Position numbers and translations under genes: made by a program. This document shows positions 1-7,974 of a stretch of DNA of 48,694 nt, piece after piece. How positions within the stretch are numbered: position 1 is the first letter of the stretch; the number at the start of each line of letters is the position of its first letter. The notes beneath the pieces are model-generated. The model made no database searches, was not told the DNA's origin, and was given only the letters and a program-made list of their open reading frames with translations. The DNA comes from Achromobacter pulmonis (lineage in GTDB: Bacteria > Pseudomonadota > Gammaproteobacteria > Burkholderiales > Burkholderiaceae_B): positions 486,160 to 534,853 of the forward strand of contig NZ_POQS01000001.1 of assembly GCF_002885955.2 (NCBI RefSeq), given 5' to 3'.

Positions 1-296
1 GCGTAGCCGCGCTCCTGCAGCCATTCGGCGGCCTGGTCGCTGGCGTCGGGCGCGGCCGAGGCCGGCGCCACGATCGCCACTTTCGCGCCGGGCCGCAGCG
101 CCGGCACCGGCGAGGCGGCCGTGCCCGGCGAAACCGGAGGCGCGGCGGGCGCCGGCGTGGCCGGCCGCCGCGGCGCGACCGGCGCGCGCGACGCACAGCC
201 GCCCAGGACGGCGGCGGACAGGCCCAGGGCCCCCGCCTGGATGAGAAAACTGCGGCGCGGGGACGGCTGGCCGTGGTTTGCTGCTTTGCTGCTCAT
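1..296 (-). CDS. Peptidase S66 / LD-carboxypeptidase family lipoprotein (5' part only)
   Basis: Only the first 98 codons lie in the window. The N-terminus has a twin-arginine motif (SPRRSFLIQ), a hydrophobic stretch and a lipobox ending in LGGC, so the protein is probably Tat-exported and lipid-anchored. An Ala/Pro-rich linker follows, then the block GAKVAIVAPASAAP and a helix ending LQERGYA, typical of the start of LD-carboxypeptidases (S66, MccF-like), which trim murein peptides. The catalytic Ser-Glu-His residues would be off the left edge. The start at 296 has an AAGGA ribosome site just upstream. It lies 13 bases after the pseudouridine synthase gene on the same strand, so the two are probably cotranscribed. 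Confidence 0.8.
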   Translation of the reverse strand, partial: MSSKAANHGQPSPRRSFLIQAGALGLSAAVLGGCASRAPVAPRRPATPAPAAPPVSPGTAASPVPALRPGAKVAIVAPASAAPDASDQAAEWLQERGY

Positions 297-309
297 GTCC
301 TTCCTTTGA

Positions 310-1143
310 TCAGAACCGCTCATAGCCCAGTCGGTAGCGCCACAGCCCCGGCGCCAGCCCCGCCATGGGCAGGCGGCCGATGCGGATGCGGCGCAGCGCC
401 AGCAGCCGCAGGCCGGCCGTGTCGCAGACGTACTCGATGAATCCCGGCGCCGGCGTCTTCAAGGCGAAGCGCAGATGGGTTTCGTTCTGCCAGCTGACCT
501 TCATGGGCGTGGCCGGACGGCCCTGCCAGGCCAGGCCGCGCTGAAGCCGCGCCAGATCGCCCTCGCCCAGCGCGCCCGCGACCTCGGCGATGTACTCGTG
601 CTCGACGTGGCGCGCGTCTTCGACCAGCTTGCGCATCACCGGATACTCCTGCGTATAGACCAGCAGCCCGCTGGCGGCGCGCTCCAGCGGCGTGGCCAGC
701 TTCAGGCCATTGAGCATGCGCTTGAGGAAGCGCAGGCCGGAGCGGTCGCCGGGCATCAGGTTCTCGGGCAGGATCAGGTCGCGCGCCGAGCCGGGTTCGT
801 CGTTGGCGTACAGGCCGGCGGGCTTGTGCAGCAGGATGGTGACGGGCTGCGCGGGTTCCAGCCGGGCGCCGGGCAGCAGCGCGACAGCCTGTTGCGGGGC
901 GACCCGGAAGCCCGGCTCTTCCACGGTCTTGCCGTCCACCGCGACCCAGCCGCCCTCGATATAGCGTTCGGCGTCGCCGCGCGAGCACTGCTGTAGCGCG
1001 GCCACGCGCTTGGCCAGGCGCTCGCTGCCGTCGGCCGGCTTGCTGTCCTGGCGGGCGGTATTGCGGGGGGCGTTTCTGGACGCCGCGGCGCGGCGTGGAA
1101 GAGTCAGCGTGCCGGCGGCGCGCGTGTGGGGAGGCTTCGACAT
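310..1143 (-). CDS. RsuA/RluB/E/F-type rRNA pseudouridine synthase, catalytic Asp replaced by Glu
   Basis: A 277-residue protein with a basic, disordered N-terminus (about 1-40), an S4 RNA-binding domain (about 42-90) and a pseudouridine synthase core. The family isomerises uridine to pseudouridine in rRNA using an Asp in a motif like RLDxxTxGLL. Here the aligned block is PLERAASGLLVYTQ at residues 152-165, so the expected Asp is Glu154 (codon GAG read on the minus strand) and the preceding Arg is Pro. The rest of the fold, including the C-terminal RRIRIGRLPMAGL block, is well kept. The enzyme may be weak, altered or inactive. Its closest named relatives would be RluF-like, but the exact target base cannot be told from sequence. 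Confidence 0.85.
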   Translation of the reverse strand: MSKPPHTRAAGTLTLPRRAAASRNAPRNTARQDSKPADGSERLAKRVAALQQCSRGDAERYIEGGWVAVDGKTVEEPGFRVAPQQAVALLPGARLEPAQPVTILLHKPAGLYANDEPGSARDLILPENLMPGDRSGLRFLKRMLNGLKLATPLERAASGLLVYTQEYPVMRKLVEDARHVEHEYIAEVAGALGEGDLARLQRGLAWQGRPATPMKVSWQNETHLRFALKTPAPGFIEYVCDTAGLRLLALRRIRIGRLPMAGLAPGLWRYRLGYERF

Positions 1144-1204
1144 GGAACTGGCGGATGGCGTGACTGAAACCGCGGGCGCGCACGCCCGCGTCGAGAGGCG
1201 AATG

Positions 1205-2299
1205 TTACGCCCTTGGCCCGGACCCGGGCGCTTGCACGGCCTGCGGCGCGGGCGTTTCGTCGACCCAGGCGTGCAGCAGCGTCTGCGTCACGGCCAGGAT
1301 GACCGGGCCGATGAACAGGCCCACGATGCCGAAGGCGAACATCCCGCCCAGCACGCCGGCCAGTATCAGCAGCAGCGACAGGTTCACGCCGCGCTTGATC
1401 AGCATGGGCCGCAGCAGGTTGTCCAGCATGGCCACCACCAGCGCCCAGGCCAGCAGAATGCCGGCGGCCAGCTTCATGTCGTTCTGGAACAGCCACACCA
1501 CGCCGCCCAGCATGGGCAAAAACGGGCCCAGCTGGGCCAGGCACAGCATGACCATCAGCGCGGTCAGGATGCCGGCGGCCGGCACGCCGGCGATCCACAG
1601 GCCGATGCCGCCCAGCACCGACTGCACCACCGCCGTCACCACGATGCCCAGCGCCACGGCGCGGATCGCCAGCGCGGCCAGCCTGACGGCGGACATGCCG
1701 CGCTGCCCGGCCAGCCGGTTGAAAAAGCGCAGCACGAACTGGGCGGCCACGTCGCCGCGGCTGTACAGAATGCCGGCGATCACGACCGTGATCAGCATGT
1801 GCATGGCGAACACGCCGACGATGGCGGCATGGCCGAGCAGCCAGCGCGCGGCGATGGTGAGATACGGTTCCAGCCGGGCCAGCAGCCCGCCCGCGCCGGC
1901 ATCCGACAGCGCCTGCCATTCGTGGGCGATGCGCGGGCCGGCCAGCGGAATGCTGCCCACCCACGCCGGCGGCGCCAGCAGCGCATAGTCCGGCAGGCTC
2001 TTGATGGCCGCCATGATGGCGCCGCCATGCAGCGCCAGGGTGGCGATCACCTGGTACAGCGGCAGCACGATCACGAACAGCAGCAGCAACAGCATGACGA
2101 TGGTGGCGATCCAGCGGCGTCCGCCGCAGCGGCGCTGGATCGCCAGCAGCACCGGCCAGGTCGCCACGACAATGGTGGTGGCCCAGACCAGGCCCGGCAA
2201 AAACGGCCGCAGGATGTAAAGACTGCCTATCGTCAGCCCGGCAAGTATGGCGATGACGAGCAGGACACGGGCGATATCGACCGGTTGACGTGGCTGCAC
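1205..2299 (-). CDS. AI-2E family transporter (PerM/YdiK type membrane protein)
   Basis: A 364-residue polytopic membrane protein with a pair of N-terminal helices, a soluble segment of about 100 residues, and four to six C-terminal helices carrying GILTALMVMLCLAQLGP and LGGMFAFGIVGLFIGPVIL. This is the layout of the AI-2E exporter/PerM family, whose members move AI-2, Na+/H+ or unknown solutes. The start chosen is GTG at 2299, with AGGAG six bases upstream. An upstream ATG at 2395 would add 32 residues of low-quality sequence and has no ribosome site. It stands alone between the pseudouridine synthase and a divergent small lipoprotein. The substrate is unknown. Confidence 0.82.
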   Translation of the reverse strand: MQPRQPVDIARVLLVIAILAGLTIGSLYILRPFLPGLVWATTIVVATWPVLLAIQRRCGGRRWIATIVMLLLLLFVIVLPLYQVIATLALHGGAIMAAIKSLPDYALLAPPAWVGSIPLAGPRIAHEWQALSDAGAGGLLARLEPYLTIAARWLLGHAAIVGVFAMHMLITVVIAGILYSRGDVAAQFVLRFFNRLAGQRGMSAVRLAALAIRAVALGIVVTAVVQSVLGGIGLWIAGVPAAGILTALMVMLCLAQLGPFLPMLGGVVWLFQNDMKLAAGILLAWALVVAMLDNLLRPMLIKRGVNLSLLLILAGVLGGMFAFGIVGLFIGPVILAVTQTLLHAWVDETPAPQAVQAPGSGPRA

Positions 2300-2503
2300 C
2301 GGCGGCTCCTGACAGGGCCCGCGGCCCTGGATGGTTGCGCATGGCGGCCGTGTGGCGCCCGCCCGGGTGCCTCGCGCCATAGCGTTTCGCTGCAATGTAT
2401 CCGAAATTCCCCGGTTCGGGGACAGGGCCGAAGGCGGGCACGCGACTTGCCGGCAACGCCGGGCCTGCCGCGCTTGCGGCGGCCATCTTTAGCGAGGTAC
2501 GCC

Positions 2504-2698
2504 ATGAGGACCCTGACCACCGCCGGCTTGGTGCTGGCCGTCATGCTGGCCGGCTGCTCGGGCACCGGAACCAGTTCCTACAGCTCCACTTCGTCGCGCC
2601 CGTCCGGCTCGACGGCGGCCAATCCGGCCAACTACCACTCGTCCAGCTTCGGCGAGCCCAACAACGAGCCGTTCCAGGGCGTGTATCCGGGCCATTGA
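2504..2698 (+). CDS. Small lipoprotein, 64 residues
   Basis: A short gene with a clean lipoprotein signal: hydrophobic residues 5-16 and lipobox LAGC with the lipidated Cys at 18. The mature part is about 46 residues, mostly Ser, Thr, Gly, Asn and Pro, ending in EPNNEPFQGVYPGH. GAGG lies before the ATG. It is divergent from the AI-2E transporter gene across 204 bp and convergent with the KfrA-like gene, ending 24 bp from it. There is no recognisable domain. It resembles the many short unassigned lipoproteins of Bordetella-type genomes, and no function can be given. Confidence 0.7.
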   Translation: MRTLTTAGLVLAVMLAGCSGTGTSSYSSTSSRPSGSTAANPANYHSSSFGEPNNEPFQGVYPGH

Positions 2699-2722
2699 CG
2701 TTACGCCCGGCCCGCCGCGGCG

Positions 2723-3745
2723 TCAGGGGCGCGAGCCGTCGGCGGGCGGAGCGCCCGCGCTCAGCGCCACAAGGTGGCGCGCCATCTCGCCCAGTTGCGC
2801 GTCCTTGGCCTTGAGCTGTTCGGCGCTGTCGTCGGCCCGGGCGGTGGCGGCGGCCAGCGCGGCCTGCAACGCGCGTTCGCGTTCGCGCGCCAGCGCCGCG
2901 TCGGCGCGCACCGCGGCCAGATCGGCCTCGAGGCGCTGGCGTTGCTCCTGCGCCTCGTCGCGCGCGGCTTGCGCGCCCTGCTCCGCCTGGCGCCGCTGCG
3001 CCTGTTCATCGGCCAGGGCCTTGTCCGACCGCGCCTGCTGCTGTTGCGCGGCGGCCTGGGCGTCATCCAGCCGGGCCTGCAGGCGCTTGACCGCGCCGCG
3101 TTCGGCGTCCAGTTCATTGAGCCAGCGGCGTTCATGCGCCGAGTGGCGGGATTGCAGCGCTTCCAGCGCCTGCGCGTGGCGGCTGCGGGACTGGTCGGCA
3201 TCGGCCAGCAAGGCCTGGGCGGCCGCGCGCGATTCGGCCAGTTCCTGCTGCAGCTGTGCCAGCCTGTCGTCGCGCAGGCGCAACTGCTCTTCGGCCGCCA
3301 GCAGCCGGTCTTCGGCCGCCGCCAGTTGCGAGGTGGCCACGCGCAGCGCTTCCTGCAGGTCGCGCTCGCGCTGGGCCAGGCCGGCCTCGCGCCGCTGCAG
3401 TTGCTCGGCGTCGGCCGCCAGCCGGCCGCCCTCCTGCGCCAGTTCTTCCCAGCGTTCACGATAGGCCTGGGCCTGCTGCGCGCGGGCTTCGGCCTGGGCG
3501 GCTTCCCAGAAATGCGCGGCGGCCTGGGCCACCGGGTCGGGCACCGCCGGCGCGGCGGCGAAGGCGCCGGGGTCCTTGATGCGCGCGCCCAGGGCGCGGA
3601 ACCAGGTCTCCAGATACGGGCTGACGGTATTGGGCGACCCGCGCCCGATCTTCTGGCGCACGCGTTCGATGGTGGGCCGCGCGCCTTCCAGCAACAGGGC
3701 GTCGGCGGCGCTCCAGACGTCGGTCTCAGTAATTCCGGTGGCCAT
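2723..3745 (-). CDS. KfrA-like DNA-binding coiled-coil protein
   Basis: A 340-residue protein. Residues 1-60 match the KfrA N-terminal DNA-binding domain (ITETDVWSAADALL, then RPTIERVRQKIGRGSPNTVSPYLETW), a helix-turn-helix that reads target DNA. From about residue 95 to 330 it is an almost unbroken Ala/Gln/Glu/Arg-rich coiled coil. KfrA proteins were described on IncP-type plasmids as autoregulators that may also organise DNA. A chromosomal copy is common in this bacterial group. It is divergent from a tyrosine recombinase gene, and the 98-bp AT-rich spacer carries a 15-bp imperfect inverted repeat that is a natural candidate for its operator. No strong ribosome site is visible at the start. 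Confidence 0.8.
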   Translation of the reverse strand: MATGITETDVWSAADALLLEGARPTIERVRQKIGRGSPNTVSPYLETWFRALGARIKDPGAFAAAPAVPDPVAQAAAHFWEAAQAEARAQQAQAYRERWEELAQEGGRLAADAEQLQRREAGLAQRERDLQEALRVATSQLAAAEDRLLAAEEQLRLRDDRLAQLQQELAESRAAAQALLADADQSRSRHAQALEALQSRHSAHERRWLNELDAERGAVKRLQARLDDAQAAAQQQQARSDKALADEQAQRRQAEQGAQAARDEAQEQRQRLEADLAAVRADAALARERERALQAALAAATARADDSAEQLKAKDAQLGEMARHLVALSAGAPPADGSRP

Positions 3746-3774
3746 GGCTGGTTTTCCGTCAGATTTTCGGGATA

Positions 3775-3809
3775 ATTACCCTCGATAAGTGAACCTTATC
3801 GCGAGTAAT
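3775..3809. promoter_or_regulatory. 15-bp imperfect inverted repeat between kfrA-like and recombinase genes
   Basis: The arms are ATTACCCTCGATAAG and CTTATCGCGAGTAAT, separated by TGAAC. They match at 13 of 15 positions, with a perfect inner 7 bp. It sits in the only AT-rich stretch of the neighbourhood, between divergent start codons at 3745 and 3844, and just upstream of TATAGAAT at 3811-3818, which could be a -10 element for the recombinase. KfrA family proteins bind inverted repeats in their own promoters, so an operator is the likeliest reading. A recombinase binding site is the alternative. Confidence 0.55.
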
Positions 3810-3843
3810 CTATAGAATATGTTAGATATCATACAGTATATGT

Positions 3844-4941
3844 ATGTATTTTAATAAAATGCCGCCGCTGATCCCAAAAACCGCCCTGCCAATCCTGAAT
3901 CCCGCCGCGCTGGACGCCCAGGCCCACGCCGCCATGCGCGAGCTGATGCGCGAAGGCAGTTCGGCCAACACCGCGGCCGCCTACCGCGCCGCGATCCGTT
4001 ACTGGACGGCCTGGTACGGGCTGCGCTACGGCCAGCCCTTCGCCCTGCCCCTGCCCGAGGCCGCGGTCATCCAGTTCGTGGTCGACCACGCGCAGCGCGA
4101 CACCCCGCAAGGCCTGAAATGGGAGCTGCCGGCGGCGCTGGACCGCGAGCTGGTGCGCCTGAAGGCCAAGAGCCGGCTCGGCCCGCCCAGCCTCAATACG
4201 CTGCTGCAGCGCCTGGCGGTGCTGTCCAAGGCCCACGAGCTGCACGGCCATCCCAACCCCTGCCGCGCCGCGCGCGTGCGCGAATTGCTGGCGCGGACCC
4301 GCCGCGCCTATGCCGGCCGCGGCGCGGCGCCCGCCCGCAAGGCGGCGCTGACGCGCGAGCCGCTGCAGGCGCTGCTGGCGACTTGCGACGATTCCCTGCG
4401 CGGGGTGCGCGACCGCGCCCTGCTGCTGTTCGCCTGGGCCAGCGGCGGGCGGCGCCGTTCCGAGGTCGCGCGCGCCACGGTCGAGAACACCCGGCGCACG
4501 GCCGACGGTTTCCTCTACACCCTGGCGCAATCCAAGACCAACCAGTCCGGCGCGCGGCGCGCCGACGACCAGAAGCCCATCGTCGGCCCGGCGGCGCGCG
4601 CGCTGGACGACTGGCTGCGTATGAGCGGCATCACCGCGGGCCCGCTGTTTCGCCGCGTGCGCCGCGGCGGCGTGCTGGGCGAGCCGCTGGCGCCCGCGGC
4701 GCTGCGCGACATCGTGCAGCAGCGCTGCCGGCTGGCCGGACTTGAGGGCGACTTCTCGGCGCACAGCCTGCGCTCGGGCTTCGTGACCGAGGCGGGCCGG
4801 CAGAACGTGCCGCTGGGCGACACCATGGCGCTGACCGGCCACAGCAGCGTGGCCACGGTCATGGGCTATTTCCGCGCCGGCTCGGCCGCCCGGTCGCCGG
4901 CCGCGCGGCTGCTGGACGAGCCCGAGGACGGCCCACGGTAG
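3844..4941 (+). CDS. Tyrosine-type site-specific recombinase/integrase
   Basis: A 365-residue protein with a SAM-like core-binding domain (about 25-140) and a C-terminal catalytic domain (about 170-350). All active-site residues can be placed: Arg204 in GGRRRSEV, Lys231 in AQSKTNQSG, His307 and Arg310 in HSLRSG, His333 in TGHSS, and nucleophile Tyr342 in MGYFR. So it should be able to cut and rejoin DNA. The first ATG (3844) and a second at 3859 are both possible, and neither has a good ribosome site. There are no phage, transposon or excisionase genes nearby, and no attachment repeats or tRNA were seen. Its partner seems to be the divergent KfrA-like gene. Confidence 0.85.
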   Translation: MYFNKMPPLIPKTALPILNPAALDAQAHAAMRELMREGSSANTAAAYRAAIRYWTAWYGLRYGQPFALPLPEAAVIQFVVDHAQRDTPQGLKWELPAALDRELVRLKAKSRLGPPSLNTLLQRLAVLSKAHELHGHPNPCRAARVRELLARTRRAYAGRGAAPARKAALTREPLQALLATCDDSLRGVRDRALLLFAWASGGRRRSEVARATVENTRRTADGFLYTLAQSKTNQSGARRADDQKPIVGPAARALDDWLRMSGITAGPLFRRVRRGGVLGEPLAPAALRDIVQQRCRLAGLEGDFSAHSLRSGFVTEAGRQNVPLGDTMALTGHSSVATVMGYFRAGSAARSPAARLLDEPEDGPR

Positions 4942-4983
4942 AATTCCGGGCAGCTCCCCTGCCTCGACCCGGCCCTCCCCCTC

Positions 4984-6534
4984 ATGCGAATCCACCTACG
5001 CGGGCTCGTGCTTGCGCTCACCATATTCAGCGCGCTCGTGTCCACCGTGAATGCGCTTTATGCCAGCTACCGCGTCCAGCGCGAACAGCTCATCGCCAAT
5101 ACGCTGGAAGCCAACCGCGTCTACGCCGCCAAGCTGGCGGAAAGCACGGGCGTGTTCCTGAAGTCGGCCCAGCGCCGGCTGGAATACAGCGCCCGCCACC
5201 TGGCCGCGCGCATCGACGCGCCGGACCTGCTCGCGGCCGAGGCCATGCGACTGCAGGAACAGGACGACAGCTTCAATACGGTGGCGATCGTCCGGGCCGA
5301 CGGCACCCTGCTGGCCACCTCGCAGACCCTGCGCGGATACCTGGGCGTGCGGGTCGACACGCCCGGCAGCCGCGCCGCGCTGCAGGCGCGCCAGCCGCTC
5401 ATCAGCAAGCCGTACGTCTCGCTGACCGGCGTGCTGCTGCTCACCGTCTCCCATCCCATCCTGGCCGAGAACGGCCGCTACCTGGGCTACATCGCGGGCA
5501 CCATCTATCTGAGCGACGAAGGCGCGCTGCACACGCTGCTGGGCAGGCATCCGTACCAGGACGGCTCCTATCTCTACGTGGTCGACGCCGAGGGCCGGCT
5601 GCTCTACCACGAGGACCCCGGCCGCGTGGGCGACAACGTCAGCCGCAATCCGGTGGTGGCCGCCGTGATGCGCGGACAGGCAGGCGCGCAGCGCCTGGTC
5701 AATACGCAGGGCGTGGACATGCTGGCCGGCTACGCCAGCGTGCCCGCCAGCGGCTGGGGCGTGATCGCGCAGCGGCCCACCGGGGCGACGCTGGAGCCGC
5801 TGGACCGGCTGATCTGGATTCTGGTCGGCTACGCCACGCCGTTCGCGCTGCTGTTCCTGCTGGCCATCTGGTGGTGCGCGCGCAAGATCTCGCAGCCGCT
5901 GTCGCAGCTGGCCACCAATGTGGAACACCAGGACATGGCGGTGGCGATGCAGCGCGTGCGTTCGGTGCGCCCCTGGTATTTCGAGGCGCGCCGGCTCAAG
6001 CTCGCGGTGATCCGGAGCTTCACCAACCTGCAGGACGAAATCGGCAAGCTCAACCAGGCCAGCATCACCGATCCGCTGACCAGCCTGTACAACCGGCGCG
6101 GGCTGCAGGCCGCCGTGCAGCGGCTGCAGGCGGCCGAGGCGCCGTTCGCCGTGGTGGCGCTGGACATCGACCACTTCAAGCGGGTCAACGATACCCACGG
6201 CCACGCGGTGGGCGATGAAGTGATCCGCAGCCTGGCGCAATTGATGCGCGACGGTTCACGCCCGTCGGACGTGCTCTGTCGCAACGGCGGCGAGGAGTTC
6301 CTGATGCTCCTCCCCGCCGCCGGCGCCCGCGAAGCCGGCAACGTGGCCGAGCGCCTGCGCCGGCGCGTGCAAGCGCAGCAGCTGCCCGGCGTGGGCGCCA
6401 TCACGATTTCCGCCGGCGTGGCGCAATGGCCGGGGGGCGGCGCGGACGTGGGCGCGGCGTTCCGCGAGGCCGACGAGGCGCTGTACGACGCCAAGCAGCA
6501 GGGCCGCAACCGCGTGGTGACGCACGTGCCCTGA
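4984..6534 (+). CDS. Membrane diguanylate cyclase with periplasmic Cache sensor
   Basis: A 516-residue protein with a transmembrane helix at about 7-28, a double-Cache type periplasmic domain (about 35-270), a second helix (about 276-298), and a cytoplasmic GGDEF domain (about 355-515). The catalytic loop is GGEEF at 435-439. An inhibitory RxxD site (RPSD, 426-429) lies five residues before it, so the enzyme should make cyclic di-GMP and be product-inhibited. The nucleotide-binding block DIDHFKRVNDTHGHAVGD is intact. The ligand is unknown; Cache domains commonly bind small acids or amines. The gene starts 42 bases after the recombinase with no obvious Shine-Dalgarno sequence, and TAGAAT at the recombinase stop may be its -10. 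Confidence 0.92.
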   Translation: MRIHLRGLVLALTIFSALVSTVNALYASYRVQREQLIANTLEANRVYAAKLAESTGVFLKSAQRRLEYSARHLAARIDAPDLLAAEAMRLQEQDDSFNTVAIVRADGTLLATSQTLRGYLGVRVDTPGSRAALQARQPLISKPYVSLTGVLLLTVSHPILAENGRYLGYIAGTIYLSDEGALHTLLGRHPYQDGSYLYVVDAEGRLLYHEDPGRVGDNVSRNPVVAAVMRGQAGAQRLVNTQGVDMLAGYASVPASGWGVIAQRPTGATLEPLDRLIWILVGYATPFALLFLLAIWWCARKISQPLSQLATNVEHQDMAVAMQRVRSVRPWYFEARRLKLAVIRSFTNLQDEIGKLNQASITDPLTSLYNRRGLQAAVQRLQAAEAPFAVVALDIDHFKRVNDTHGHAVGDEVIRSLAQLMRDGSRPSDVLCRNGGEEFLMLLPAAGAREAGNVAERLRRRVQAQQLPGVGAITISAGVAQWPGGGADVGAAFREADEALYDAKQQGRNRVVTHVP

Positions 6535-6542
6535 CCTGCCTT

Positions 6543-7277
6543 TCAGTCCACGACGGGCCACAACCCGGGCGCGATGCGCGTCCACAGCTCGGCGCTCATG
6601 GCCTCGGGCTTGTGCGCGGGCAAGCGGGTGCGGCGCTTGAGGCGGCCGCCCTTGCAGGCGAACACGATCCGATGCGCCAGCGAGGTGTCGCTGACCTCCA
6701 CCACCGATCCGGCAAAGCGCTGCCGGATGCGGCCCAGATAGCGTTGGGTATTGAAGTCCGACGCATGGAAGTTGCATACCATCAGCCCTTCGGCGGCCAG
6801 GGCGCGCCAGCACGCTTCGTAAAAGTCCGCGCTCGCCAGTTGCGGCGCGATGCCGCCGATCTGGAAACCGTCGACCAGCACGGCGTCATACTCGTCCCGG
6901 TAGTTCCGGATCAGCTCGGCGCCGTCGCCTTGCAGCACCGTGAAACGCTCGTCGTCGTCGGGCACCAGGAACGAATCGCGCAACGCGATGACCTGCGGAT
7001 TGATCTCGTAGACGTCGATGCGCGCCGACGGCAGATAGCGGTAGCAGAACTTCGCGAGCGACCCGCCGCCCAGGCCCACCATGGCGATGCGGCGCGGCTC
7101 GGGATTGAGCAGCAGAAACCCCATCATCAGGCGCGTGTACTCCAGGTTCAGCGCGTAGGGATCGCCGGTCCACATGCGGCTCTGTATCTCTCCGCGCGAG
7201 AACATCAGGGAACGCGAGGTCGGCGTGACATAGATGAAGGGCCTGACCATCGGGCGGCTGGAGGGGCTTTCAGGCAT
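6543..7277 (-). CDS. Spermidine synthase-like (PABS fold) protein
   Basis: A 244-residue protein with a Rossmann methyltransferase-like core. It has the glycine-rich block MVGLGGGSLAKF, the acidic strand end DVYEINPQ, QGDGAEL, and YDAVLVDGF where aminopropyltransferases have their acidic catalytic loop. This matches the polyamine biosynthesis superfamily. The protein is shorter than true spermidine synthases and lacks an obvious N-terminal beta-domain, and no speD or polyamine genes are nearby. Aminopropyl transfer is therefore only possible, and it may be a methyltransferase-like enzyme of unknown substrate. It is convergent with the cyclase gene, 8 bp apart, with no terminator between them. 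Confidence 0.75.
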   Translation of the reverse strand: MPESPSSRPMVRPFIYVTPTSRSLMFSRGEIQSRMWTGDPYALNLEYTRLMMGFLLLNPEPRRIAMVGLGGGSLAKFCYRYLPSARIDVYEINPQVIALRDSFLVPDDDERFTVLQGDGAELIRNYRDEYDAVLVDGFQIGGIAPQLASADFYEACWRALAAEGLMVCNFHASDFNTQRYLGRIRQRFAGSVVEVSDTSLAHRIVFACKGGRLKRRTRLPAHKPEAMSAELWTRIAPGLWPVVD

Positions 7278-7430
7278 ACCGGGTGCTCGCTATCGGAAAA
7301 GTCGCGCCAACGGCGGCGCAGGCGCAGGCCGCCGCGCGGCGCGTGGGCCGCAACGGCGGGAACTGCGGTGCGTGAATGCAGCACCGCCTGCGGCGGCGCG
7401 GCGCGCCATCGCAGGCGGATACGTGGAGAG

Positions 7431-7452
7431 GGCCGGCCCGGACGGGCCGGCC
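7431..7452 (-). terminator. GC hairpin after the 50-residue gene
   Basis: A perfect 9-bp inverted repeat (GGCCGGCCC / GGGCCGGCC, loop GGAC) starts 16 bases after the stop of the minus-strand small gene. There is no clear U-run (CTCTCCAC follows), so termination may be weak or Rho-assisted. Confidence 0.4.
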
Positions 7453-7468
7453 GACACAGGCTTGGGGC

Positions 7469-7621
7469 TTAGGCCGTCGAGCGCGAGGCCTCGCGGTCCT
7501 GGTGGGCGTCGGCCTTGGCCGCGGCGGTCTTGGCGTTGGTGTCCTGCTTGGTCTCGGGCGCCTTCCAGTTCAGCGGCGGAATCTCGAAGCGCGACTTCTT
7601 GCTGGCCAGTTGATGAGACAT
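7469..7621 (-). CDS. Hypothetical 50-residue hydrophilic protein
   Basis: A small gene with a strong AGGAG ribosome site 8 bases before ATG 7621. The protein begins MSHQLASKKSRFEIPPLNWK and continues Lys/Ala/Asp/Gln-rich, with no membrane segment or signal. A longer reading from an upstream ATG adds 13 residues and bypasses the good ribosome site, so the short form is preferred. It stands alone behind a long AT-richer leader and in front of a GC hairpin. No domain is recognised. Confidence 0.6.
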   Translation of the reverse strand: MSHQLASKKSRFEIPPLNWKAPETKQDTNAKTAAAKADAHQDREASRSTA

Positions 7622-7974
7622 GGGCGTTCTCCTGTTCAGGGCGTATGGCTTGCCCGGCACAAGCGCGATACGCAGGATTCAAGCGCGCCCGGGATGCGGC
7701 TCCCTGGCGGGATGCGGGCGCATGCTAGGCGGGCGGCGCTGGCGAAGCAACGGCCGGAACGCGCCCGGCCATCGCTGGAAAGTTCTGGCTTGCGTTGTTG
7801 ATGTTCGTTGTTGATATTGTTCGTTGGCTGCCAGATAAAGAATTTTAGCATCATTTTGCGCGAAATAGAAGCCCCTGGCGCAATCGCCCCGCTACCTTGT
7901 CGCGATTGCCACTGCCCTCGCCCGTGACGCGCCGATACACTGGCCGCGTCGATTCCTGCTCCTGGAGATCCGCG
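7622..7974. other. 353-bp intergenic region
   Basis: The gap lies between the divergent 50-residue gene and the GFA gene. Its middle (about 7790-7870) is distinctly AT-richer than the surroundings. On the minus strand TAAAAT is a plausible -10 at about 7844-7849, with a weak -35 (TTCTAT) 17 bp upstream. That would give the small gene a leader of about 215 bases. It also holds a 13-bp tandem repeat at 7793-7818. No further gene is seen. Confidence 0.45.
7793..7818. repeat. 13-bp tandem direct repeat
   Basis: CGTTGTTGATGTT is followed directly by CGTTGTTGATATT (12 of 13 identical), then a partial GTTCGTTGG. It lies downstream of the candidate minus-strand promoter, so it would be in the leader of the 50-residue gene. 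Confidence 0.7.

Noticed and set aside
2300..2395. Longer N-terminus of the AI-2E family transporter from ATG 2395
   Set aside because: The extra 32 residues are not transporter-like, and GTG 2299 has a well placed AGGAG.
3746..4983. Genomic island or prophage remnant marked by the integrase
   Set aside because: No flanking direct repeats, tRNA, phage or transfer genes, and the base composition of the neighbours is uniform.
3829..4995. Minus-strand frame opposite the recombinase
   Set aside because: No recognisable protein; the plus strand encodes all tyrosine recombinase catalytic residues.
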